The notes beneath the pieces are model-generated. The model saw only the letters and a program-made list of their open reading frames with translations, was not told where the DNA came from and did not search any database. Positions 10,501-22,500 of a DNA stretch of 64,000 bases are shown piece after piece. The stretch's first letter is position 1. Every line of letters begins with the position of its first letter. The DNA is taken from assembly GCF_027887165.1 (NCBI RefSeq), contig NC_077232.1, positions 16,131,755 through 16,195,754 on the forward strand, read 5' to 3'. Origin of the DNA: Monodelphis domestica (Eukaryota > Chordata > Mammalia > Didelphimorphia > Didelphidae). The position numbers and the translations under genes are program-made.

Positions 10501-13500
10501 GGATAGAAGATGATTATGTTAAATGATCAATGGGGAAACAAGTCTCCCAGTGATCATCAAGGGAGATGGGGAAGATTGGATTTGTCTCTCCCCTGATTGT
10601 AACAATGAAATTACTTAGCTCTTCCTTGATTGTAAAGATTAAATTGCAATCCCCTCTCTATTTTTTAGATTTAATCCCCCAAAATGCAAACACAGTACTT
10701 AAAATTGAGTGGGAAGATCTGCCCATGATAGATCTAATCACCAAAGGTGTAAATATCACACTTAATCATGAAGTGGGAGGTCTGTGACCCATGTGTGGGA
10801 TAGTAGGTTATGTATCAGAATCAACTAACTGCCTTCTGGGCAGTCCTAGAGCAGATCATTAACTGTGATTGGTAGACATGGAATTAGGGGAAGTGATGCA
10901 AGAAAAAGGGTCTTTAAAAGAAAGAGACAAGGGCCTGTATAAGGTTCTTCTGGGAGTTTGAAAGAGACACACTTGGAGTGCAGCCTCCTGTAAGAAGCAG
11001 TTCTACTGGAATAGAGGCTAAGAATCTGCTGATTGAACTGACACGTGATTAGCGTAAAGGCTGACTTCTTTTCCTTGGCCTTTCTGGAGGTATCAGCCTC
11101 TGGGAAAAGCCCATCATCTTGAGACTCCTTTCCACTGGCAGGTGCCTTAGAATTCCTACCTGGCTCAAAGGAAACTGGAGCACTCTCTCTCTCTTTCTCT
11201 CCTTCTTTCTCTCATCCTTAATATTTTCCCTCTATTGTAAAATAAACTACCATGAATTCCATTTTGACTTTAGTAATTAATTTTTTGGTTTTAGATATTA
11301 AATCCCTGGTGACCAATTAAATACCTTCAGTCCAACCATAAATTTAACAATCCCAAGGTACAGTGTTGTAAACCTCAAAATTTCTTAGACTTATAAATGT
11401 TGGAAATTTCACCATTGGGAAATTTCATACTTGAAAAATTCCCTATTGATAGTGGGTCTTGACTATAGGAATGTGAACCCCATTGGCATGGGAGGTTCCT
11501 TCTCCTACCTTCTTAAGATTACTTTAGGACAGAAACCTTTTGCTGAACAATGGAAAGGACTTTGACCTATGCTTAAGCATAGAACAGGAATTTCTTTGAG
11601 TCATGATTGATTTTAGAATTGATACAATGGAGATACTTGGAATCAATCTTCACCCTATTCAGTCCTAACAGGATTGAGTAAGGGCTGCAGCCTAGATCAA
11701 AATTTAATTATTCCAATCTCTACCCTACTCAGGTTAACAGGATTTAGAAAGGGCTGTAGCAAAGGAGCAAAGATTTAATCATTTGAAAATATGACCTTCA
11801 ACAGACATGTGCAAAGCCTCTGGGCGGTCCTGGGTTAAGCTAGAGCCTCCATTGGCACAGGGAAATTGATGGACAGTGATTGGTAGATGTGAGAACTGAG
11901 GGGAGGCAACTTGTATGGTCCTTAAAGATCAGGGGGGTCTGAAGACTCGAGGTGGTTGAGGAGTTGGCCGGAGTGGTTGCGGGGTACTCTGAGAAGCTTG
12001 CTCTGAAGGAAGCTGAAGGTGGGGGCCTCTGAGACTGTTTCTCCATTTTGGTCACGTGAGTAATAGGGACTGATCTCCTTTCTTTGCCCCAGCTATCTAA
12101 GGGCTTGGGTCTTTTGGCCCAGCCTAAACAGAAGGGGTATTTAAGCCCTATTCCTTTCTCTCCCGTTTTCTCTCTCTCTATCTCTAATTCCTTTCTTCCT
12201 CCTATTGTAATTAAACTCCATAAAAGATTGACTGCAAACTTGAGTTTTCATTTAGGAATTACATAGCTGAATTCCTTGGCAACCTTAAATTAATATATAT
12301 CAGTCTTTTAAAGTGATTCCCTTGTGACATTGTGGCTGACCACACGGGAGTCTAAAGAATCCTCTCAATAAACTTTTGAAATTCCTTGCTTTTTTACTAT
12401 ACCATCTCACCACTTAGTCCCTTTTTTTTTTAACAAAAAACTTGGCTTAAAGACACAGCTGCTAGAACACATAAGTATAAAAAACTTTTTCTCTTTTCTC
12501 CTTAAGTTAAATTGGAATCAGCAGTTTTTTTTCTTTTTCTTCCCTTTAATCTTAAGGGACAGCTGGGTAGCTCAGCGGATTGAGAGCCAGCCCTAGAGAC
12601 AGAAGGTCCTGGGTTCAATTCGGACCTCAGATACTTCCCAGCTGTGTGACTCTGATAGACAGAAAACAGCTGTTTTAAATCTCAGCAACAGGACTCTAAA
12701 GTCCTGGCTGGAAGAGCTGTTTCTAAATATCTTTTCCCTTAAGGAACAACTTCCTGGATTAGAAAAAAAAACCCTGTGGAAAGTTTGTTGCTTTGCCCTG
12801 CTCCCCACGTGTTTTGTGAAATTACAAAATATATATATATAAAAATGAGTACTACATTCTTTGACAATTATATGGCAGCTGAAGAAGTAGGGGCATTGGG
12901 GAATGCAGGATACCTCCAAATTTTTATATTAATAGGTACTGTCATTTTTTTAATCCTCAATACTATATTTAGAGATGATAAAATAAGAAAAATTGAGGAT
13001 AAAATGCAAGACCAATTAGAAGATCTAAAAAGTTTCTTATAGGATCAATTGGCAAACAACCACTCTACCAGAAACAGACCTGTTTCTGAACCTTTGAATG
13101 AGGAAATTTCCTTCCCTGAAATAGAGATGGAAAACACCTTCCCTATAGCCCAGTTAACAGACTGCTTCTCTCGTGTAGTGCAAATCTTGTCTGAATTTAA
13201 TCCCCAAAACCCTTCCCCTGCAATCCCAGTTTCTCATGTTCCTTCTCCTACAGAAAACCAAATTCCAATGCAAGGGAGATCTTGTCCTCCTAGAGAAACC
13301 TGTCCTTGTCAAACTGACCCACAGGTGCAAAATTCAACTAGAGGCCTGTTTCCTCTAAGAGAAGTACCTGAAATAGGACGGAATGGGGATGTGGTGACTT
13401 TAAGACATAGGATACCGTTTACTCCCCAAGAAATAAATGAATTTACACGAAATATCCCCACATATGAACAAGATCCTTTTCTAGTAACAAAAAAGATGGG

Positions 13501-16500
13501 AGACATATTTTTTCAGTATAATCCGTCTTACAAGGACGTTGAGAGCTTACTACAGGCTTTTTTAAGTGAACGTGAAAAAAATAAAATAATTGCTCATGTC
13601 AACAAAACCCGGGGGCGTAATGCAGCACATTGGCCATCTCAGGATCCCGAATGGGACTATAACAATCCTGAGGATTATCTACAACTATACCATTGTAGAG
13701 AGGCCATCCTCACGGCTATGAAGGAATGTGCAGACAGTACAGATAAGTGGATGGAACTGGAAAAAATTAAGCAAAAGGAAGACGAAACACCCTCCAGATT
13801 TATGGACAGAATTATCGAGTTTGGGGACAGATACTTAGATTGGGACTTAACTAAAGAGAGTAGTTTAAGACAAGTTAGAAGAATCTTGAAAGCAATTAAA
13901 AATTATTTTAAAACACAATGCCCAAGATGGTCAGATATGGACCTTGAAGAATTGCGAAAAACAGCTATATATGTTTTAAAGGGAAACAAGGAAAAGGAGG
14001 AAGAAAATAATGATGACATGGAGGAAATGAAGAAAAAAATGAGATGTGTAATAGATAGGATAACTAAATTAGAAAGTGGGCATGATAATGAACCAACGAC
14101 AATTGCCCCTCTCCAGAAATCCAATTATCAATCCATTACTTGCCACTTCTGTGGGAAGAAGGGCCACAATATGATGGATTGTAGAACCTTTCTTAAGATG
14201 TTTGGAAGGAATACACAGTTTAATAATAGTTTTAGAAATAATAACTATAGAAATGATGATAATGGTTATAGAAACCAGAATTCTAGAAATTATAATAATG
14301 ACTATGGAAATAACTATAATGAATATAGAAATAAGAACTTTAGAAACCAGAATTATAGAAATAGGAATTGGGAATTTAATGACAATGTTCCAATTAAAGA
14401 AAATTATAATGATAATGAACAACAACAATATATGAGAAATGGAGCTCGTCCAAAAAATACTCGAGGTACTGATGACCCTCAGAGAGGTGCCCTTCAGGGG
14501 GGTGCCCAAGGAATATCCCAAACACAATGATGGTGTCCGGGGGGGGGGGGGGGGCTGGGGCACAGGAATCAGAGGATACAACCTTTGATTTCCCGGACTC
14601 TGATGTCCTACTACCCGTTGTCCCTATCCACTGCCCTCCCCATACTAATGAACCCCATGTTACCTTAAAGGTGGGTAACACCTATTATGATTGTCTATTA
14701 GACACCGGAGCTTCCTGGTCTGTATTAAAGAGAACACCTGATTTACAATGTTATTCTATTGGCTCAGAGAATGTAATGGGAGTATCAGGAATAACCCAAA
14801 GAGTTAAAAGACTTCCTCCTAGAATGGTATCTGTAGGACCCCTAGAGGTACAACACTCCTTCCTTTTGATGCCTGACTCCCCTTTAAATTTGCTGGGGAG
14901 GGACCTTCTATGCAAACTCAGAGCCACAATAACCTGCTCCCCAGATGGCTCATTATCATTAGAAGTACCAGAGGAATCTTTAAATTTACTCCCTGTACTT
15001 CTCTCGGAAAACCAGGAGGCAAAAGAGCCTTCCATTTTTGAAATACCTAAAGATATACCGGAGTCTCTTTGGGCCACATGTTCTTCTGATGTAGGCTTAC
15101 TTAAATCTGCTGTTCCTGTGCAGATAAAAACTAAATCTAGCCCACCTCCTTCTATCCCTCAGTATCCCCTCTCAAAGGAGGCAATTGAGGGTATTACACC
15201 AGTTATTAACTCATTAATAGAACAGGGAATAATAATCCCTTGCAAATCTGAATACAACACACCCATCCTGCCAATTAAAAAACCAAAAAAAGGGCCCGAT
15301 GGCAAGCACATCTATAGATTCGTACAGGATCTAAGGGCAGTGAATAATCACATTATAAAGAGACACTCCATAGTTTCTAACATACATACTATTATTTCAT
15401 CTATTCCTAACACAGCTACATACTTTACAGTAGTAGACTTGTGTTCAGCTTTCTTTTCCATACCAATACATGAAAACTCCAGGCATATTTTTGCTTTCAC
15501 CTGGAAGGGATCACAATATACCTGGTGTCGGCTGCCACAGGGTTATGTCGAAAGTCCGAGCTTATTTGAGCAAATTTTGAGCCAAGACACAGACAATATA
15601 ACATTTAAAAATAGCAAATTAATCAAATATGTAGATGATCTACTCTTGGCTTCAACAGATGCAAAAACATGTCAAGAAGATAGCAAACACCTTCTTTTGG
15701 AATTGCACAAAAGAGGACATAAAATCTCTAAGGATAAAGTTCAATGGTGTCTCCAAAAAGTAGAATATTTGGGATTCATCTTGACTGCAGGTGCTCGTTA
15801 TATTTCTCCAAAACGAATTGAGAACATTCAAAAATTGAGTGCTCCTACCACTAAGAAACAGCTGAGAGCAATTTTAGGAGCAACAGGGTTTTGTAGACAA
15901 TGGATTCCTTGCTATGGGGAAATCACTAAACCCCTTATAGCATTAACAAAGGATTCGGTTCCTGAACCCCTCAAATTAGAGCCTGAACACTTGTCAGCTC
16001 TATCAGATTTAAAAAAGGCTATCATGTCTGCCCCTGCTCTAGGCATCCCAGATTACAACAAGCCATTTACTTTATATGTGCATGAGCGAAGAGGAGTAGC
16101 CTCTGGTGTGTTAACTTAGACTTTGGGACCTTCTCAGCGCCCAATTGCTTATTATTCTGCCCAACTAGACCCAGTAGCAGCAGGAGCACCACCATGCCTT
16201 AGAGGAGTAACTGCTACAGCCTTACTAGTAACAAAAATCATTGATTTAGTATTGGGATGTCCATTAACAATAATGTGCCCACATGAGATTGAAGCATTAT
16301 TGAAAAAACATAGAACACAGGCATTCTCGGATCAGAGAATTACAAGGTATGAAATAACCTTATTAAATAGTGAAAATATTACCTTGAAATGCTGTTCAAC
16401 TCTTAACCCTGCCACCTTGCTTCCAGATTTACCTACTTCAGGAGAACCATTACATAACTGTGAAACATTAGTGTCCATGGCAGAAAAGCCTCGAGATAAT

Positions 16501-19500
16501 CTCTTGGACACTCCCTTAGACAATGCAGATCTGATTTTATTTACCAATGGTTCCTCTTTTATGAGGGATGGCATACGTTACACTGGAGCTGCCGTAGTCT
16601 CAGAATTTGCCACTGAATGGTCAGCTTCACTACCTTCTAACATTAGCGCTCAAGGAGCAGAACTCATAGCTCTAAAACAAGCTTGTATAATTGCCAAGGA
16701 TAAAAAGGCAACAATTTATACAGATTCTAGATATGCTTTCGGCATTTGTCACTCAGTCGGGATGCTATGGCTCCAAAGAGGATTTTTAACCTCAGCTGGA
16801 AAATCCATAGCTAATGCAGAAATTATTAATGAAGTTCTTTCTGCTCTCAAACTGCCTAAAGCCCTAGCTGTAGTTCATTGCTCTGCCCATACAGGTGGCT
16901 CTGACCCTGTCTCTAGAGGAAATGACCGAGCAGATGCCGCTGTAAAACTAGCAGCCATAGAAGGACCTGGATTAATTTTAACATTAACAACCACTGATAA
17001 TTTAAATTTATCACTTTCCTATAATGAAAAGGAAGTGGAAAAATGGAAACAAAAATTTAAAGCAAAACAAATTAATGGAGTATGGGTGTCATCTGAAGGA
17101 AAACCCCTGCTCCCTAGAAGTTTCTATAACCAAATTTGCCAATCTATTCATAAAAATGGTCATTTTGGCACCCAGGGCATCGTGGACTCTGTCAAGAGAG
17201 TATGGATAGCCCCTGGTATAACTACTGTAGCCTCTAAAGTATGTTCAGCCTGTCCTATTTGCCAGGCATATAACCAACATGCATATCGTGGAAAAGCCTT
17301 TGGGGGACGTCCTCTGGCTTACACACCTTTTGAACATCTACAGATAGATTTCATAACAATGCCAAAGGCTGGACGTTATAAATTTTGTCTAGTAATTGTA
17401 GATCAACTAACCAGATGGCCGGAAGCATTTCCTACGACCTGAGCCACAGCAGATTTTGTTGCAAAGATACTTTTAAAAGAAATTATTCCTCGTTTTGGCC
17501 TACCAGCACATATTGACTCCGATAGAGGGAGTCATTTTACCGATTCTGTCTTAAATCAAATATATTCTTGCTTGGGGATAACTCCAAAATTCCATGTTCC
17601 ATATCACCCCCAGAGCTCAGGCCAAGTGGAGAGGATGAATAAAGAACTTAAGACTATGATTGGCAAATTATGCACTGAGACCCATTTAAAATGGCCTGAA
17701 ATTCTCCCTCTGGCCCTATTTTATCTTAGAAGCAGGCCTAGAGGAGACTTACATATTTCACCATTTGAGATGCTTTTTGGACATCCGCCTATACAGGCTA
17801 AGCCTTTCTCCCCGGCTTATACATCGCTATTAGGGGGAGATACTACTATTGCTTCCTATATACAGGAATTACAGCACAAACTGCGTGAGCTACATGAATC
17901 CGGAGCTGCAGTACAAGCTGGACCATTAGACTTTTCTCTGCATGACCTGAACCCAGGAGATAAAGTTTATATCAAGAATTTCAAGCGAACTGGAGCAACT
18001 GAACCTTCATGGGAAGGACCATTCCAAATATTATTAACTACTCCAACATCTAAAAAGATTGGAGAAAGAGACTCTTGGATTCACTGCTCACATGTATAGA
18101 AAGCATCTTCTGCTGAGACTGATTGACTCTATCCTATCATATGAATTGTGACTCTATCTTATCATAAGAATTGGAGATAATAATCCATAGACAAATGGAT
18201 GCTGGTTTTTTTTTTCCCAAGAATATATTGAATTACTGATTTTTTTTCTTATTTTTTCTTATTTCTTTTCTTTTATTTTTTATCAGAATATTTGATTTTT
18301 TTCTCATTTTTTGTACTGAAGGTACACATAATTAATATTAATATTTTTTCCCTGCAGTAATACAAGTTAATATATATATACTCTTGCTATAATATCAATA
18401 TATGCCTAAAAGCTTTAAACTATGGGAACCTGCCATTTATTGATAAAATATTATAGGACTGTGATTAATGTTTGTGTCTGATTCCAGGAAAAGGGATAAA
18501 AACAAGGAGCACAGACTAAACCTGAATAGTGCCAATAGAGCACACAAGAAATATTAAAGTGAGACTCGAGGTTGCGAAGCTTAACTTATGTTTAAGTCGT
18601 AGGACTTCCTTGTATCTACACTCTTTTCGAAGTACTCAAACAAGTATAAAGCTTGACTATCATGCTGGCTCCCTATATCCCTGAGGAAAAAATCAGACAA
18701 GGGAATGACATTTCCCCATTAAAATAGAATTCTAATTCTTTTCTTCTTATATTATGGCAACTTCCTGTAGTCTTGGCTACAAATGGCTAAGTGAAATATT
18801 ACTGCATTCTGTCCTACATACTTGTGGGATAGAAATTACTTTAAACTGGACCTATACAAGGTGTATTTTGAATTTTTCTTATGTTTTTAATTATTTTTCT
18901 ATTCTTTTGATAATTGACACATACACCCCCATAACTGAACATTGCATTCTGAGCTAAACTTGATATTTTTTTTAAATACTTACTTCAGGGGGGATTGTAT
19001 TTTAATTTAAAATCTAAGAATTTTTTGAATTGAATTTTGAAAAAAATCCAAGAATTTTGTTTACGATTTTACTGTTATAAAAAATTCAAAGCTTTTGATT
19101 CTATTTGAGAAAAGATCTTCAAGAAAGAAGCTTGAAACTTTTATATCCAGAGAATGAACTGTTGCAGAAAGATGCCGAAACCCTACACTTCATCAAGAAG
19201 ATCAAGAATGAACTTTGGATGTGATTGATTGGACTGAACTTTTGATTGAACATTTATTGTAACTGTACACATTTATGCCAAAAGGGACTGCCCCTAATTT
19301 GGCTTTCTGTCAATGCTCCTAGCAAAACATTGGTTTTGCTTTCTTTTCTTTTCTATTTCCTCTCTCACTATTCTAATTTCTCTTAGAAAATTGAATATTG
19401 TGTATATCGTTAGTTAGAAGTGAATTTAGAACTACAAAATAATTATGTTAAATGATCAATGGGGAGACTAGTCTCCCAATGATCATCAGGGGGGATTGTA

Positions 19501-22500
19501 AACCTCAAAATTTCTTAGACTTATAAATGTTGGAAATTTCACCATTGGGAAATTTCATACTTGAAAAATTCCCTATTGATAGTGGGTCTTGACTATAGGA
19601 ATGTGAACCCCATTGGCATGGGAGGTTCCTTCTCCTACCTTCTTAAGATTACTTTAGGACAGAAACCTTTTGCTGAACAATGGAAAGGACTTTGACCTAT
19701 GCTTAAGCATAGAACAGGAATTTCTTTGAGTCATGATTGATTTTAGAATTGATACAATGGAGATACTTGGAATCAATCTCCACCCTATTCAGTCCTAACA
19801 GGATTGAGTAAGGGCTGCAGCCTAGATCAAAATTTAATTATTCCAATCTCTACCCTACTCAGGTTAACAGGATTTAGAAAGGGCTGTAGCAAAGGAGCAA
19901 AGATTTAATCATTTGAAAATATCACCTTCAACAGACATGTGCAAAGCCTCTGGGCGGTCCTGGGTTAAGCTAGAGCCTCCATTGGCACAGGGAAATTGAT
20001 GGACAGTGATTGGTAGATGTGAGAACTGAGGGGAGGCAACTTGTATGGTCCTTAAAGATCAGGGGGGTCTGAAGACTCGAGGTGGTTGAGGAGTTGGCCG
20101 GAGTGGTTGCGGGGTACTCTGAGAAGCTTGCTCTGAAGGAAGCTGAAGGTGGGGGCCTCTGAGACTGTTTCTCCATTTTGGTCACGTGAGTAATAGGGAC
20201 TGATCTCCTTTCTTTGCCCCAGCTATCTAAGGGCTTGGGTCTTTTGGCCCAGCCTAAACAGAAGGGGTATTTAAGCCCTATTCCTATCTCTCCCTTTTTC
20301 TCTCTCTATCTCTAATTCCTTTCTTCCTCCTATTGTAATTAAACTCCATAAAAGATTGACTGCAAACTTGAGTTTTCATTTAGGAATTACATAGCTGAAT
20401 TCCTTGGCGACCTTAAATTAATATATATCAGTCTTTTAAAGTGATTCCCTTGTAACAGTGTTCAGAAAAAATTGAAAATAAAGTGTAGCCATATTGTTTT
20501 ATTTTAATTAATTAATTAATTAATTTGTTTGTTACATCAAAATGCCCAGTGAAATCCTTCCTTGACTCTCCTTCCCTCACGAGAATTGGCATTGGTTAAC
20601 AAAAAAGTTCTATGTATACATAAAATTATGTTACTTATTTTTATTTACATCATTTCTCTAGTGGTAGACACAGATAAGTCATTCTTCAAAAAGTATTTTT
20701 TTGCTATTTATAGTGTTCTCTTGGTTCTGCTTGTTTCACTCTTCCTATTTTCATGTAGGTTTCCATGTTTTTCCGAAATTAATTTGCCTGTTATACTTAC
20801 AATACAGTAGCATTTCTGCTCAGTCATTTGCCAAAATTTATTTTTTATTAGAACCAAGATTTTCATTTTTTCTCTTATAGCAAAGGTTTTTCTCTTATAC
20901 CCAAATATCTTCTAGTATATCGATTTTCTTTTGTTTATTCTTTGTTCTTTGTTCTTTTTGCTTCTTTGTTTTATACCTATGCAATAATATCTTATTTCTA
21001 GAAGAGGTTAAATTCATTTAGTTTAATTAATTAATTTAGAGTATTTTTCCATGGTTACATGATTCATTTTCATTCCCGCCCATCCTCCCACACCCTCCCA
21101 TAGGTAGGCATATAATTTTGATAGAGGTGTCAGACATGAGATACACTTGTGGACCACAAAACACACTCACCTCATTGGACTCACAACAATTTATTTTACA
21201 CCCCAAGAAGGTGAGAGAGAGGGTAAAGCATAATTCTAGCACAGTGAGAATCATCATCAAAGACAGGAGCCCCTGTGGAAATCACTGTGAAAATCAAGCA
21301 CCAAAGAAGTCAAAAAGAAGTCAAATCAGATGGTTTTCTAATTCTGATTTCTGTCTGATTTTGGAGCAAGCAACAATCCAGTTCCTTCTAGTTCTGGTTC
21401 ATTTAAAGGCTCAAAGTTGATGTATTTTCCTAGTCTGAGACTCAGGTCCTGTCTCAACCAGTATAGGAGACATACTGAATGTGATTGTTGCCACAGCACA
21501 TTCATTTAAGTAATTCTTTGAACATCTTTATTATTTGTTTCAGGTAATAAATTGCATAGAACAAAGACATGATGTTCATTTAACTCAAAGTTTCTTGGGG
21601 AAAGAATATGGTTTATATTGAAAGAAATAAGTAAAAGCCCTTGCAGTGAGTTTTCTTTAGTTTATATAAGAAATAATGTTTTCAAAACTGGAGTGGGGGC
21701 TCCAAGATGAGCCATTAGTTAATATTAGAAATGATGCACTTTAATTAACTGCAGAGGAAATATCAGAATATACCTTATTTCCAATATCTTAGGATGAAAT
21801 GAGGTTCATTTAAACCATTTCCCCCCTTCTACATAAGGAAAGTGGATCCTAGATATGTCAACTGACTTGTCCATGTTCTCTCACAACTCTTAAAGGTCAG
21901 CAGCTTTGTTCACTTCTACATCCCAAGAAGACAACTTGAGAACTCAAAGGCCAGGACTCTTCTCAGTAAGCCACATTATAGCCTTTGAACCCTAAAGGAG
22001 TCAGAAAAGCTTTACCTAGAGAATTGGGTCTGGATTCAGGAAAAACTGACTTAAACTAGGCCTCAGACACTTGCTTTCTAGCCATGTGACTCTGGGCAAG
22101 TCACTGAAGCAGATTCTCATCACAACCCAGAGTTCCTGTGAGGATAAAGTGACAAATCGCCTCAAAAAAGTATGTAAATGCCAGACATTATTGTTACTGT
22201 AGTCACAGTCATTGCTATTGACATAATAGCTACTAAATCCTTCTTAAGGTCATATTTGAATTGGAACTTCAGCTTCCAGCTAGAGCAAGGGAAACCCCAC
22301 AGTATTTGGGTCCTAACTTCCTCCAACTGTCTCCAAAACTTTATACAAGCCAACGTCCAGAATATCTAAAACTAGACTGTGATAAGAAGAAAATTTAGAC
22401 AAACATTAATAACGAGAAATAAAAATGCCTGACATGACGGTTAGCTAGTTAGCATTTATATGACTCTTTAAGGTGTGCAAAACACTTTTCAAACATTACG

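Larger units (their letters stand above)
11367..20457 (+). mobile_element. Class I (gammaretrovirus-like) ERV, young, gag-pol, no env
   Basis: A full-length provirus layout of 9.1 kb: 5' LTR, primer-binding area, leader with a small ORF, gag, protease-RT-RNase H-integrase, a 1.4-kb 3' region without env, polypurine tract, 3' LTR. It is flanked by the 4-bp direct repeat GTGT (11363-11366 and 20458-20461). The empty site is seen in unit 2 at 51418-51430, so it inserted after the duplication. The LTRs differ by about six substitutions and a 2-bp indel in 961 bp, roughly 0.6%, suggesting an age of order one to a few million years. It is a broken fossil: gag is open, pol has about two breaks. It lies antisense to MS4A gene A in its last intron. 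Confidence 0.95.

Noticed and set aside
14069-14681. Ile-rich minus-strand ORFs of up to 170 codons
   Set aside because: Mirror frames of the Asn/Arg-rich gag tail; composition is an antisense artefact.
18754-18957. 67-codon hydrophobic ORF after pol, considered as an env remnant
   Set aside because: No envelope signature (no CXXC/CX6CC, no fusion peptide) and the DNA is part of the shared non-coding block.
21118-21420. 100-codon ORF repeated at 52054-52368
   Set aside because: Probably chance frame in paralogous intron next to L1-like DNA; no motif, and the two copies end differently.
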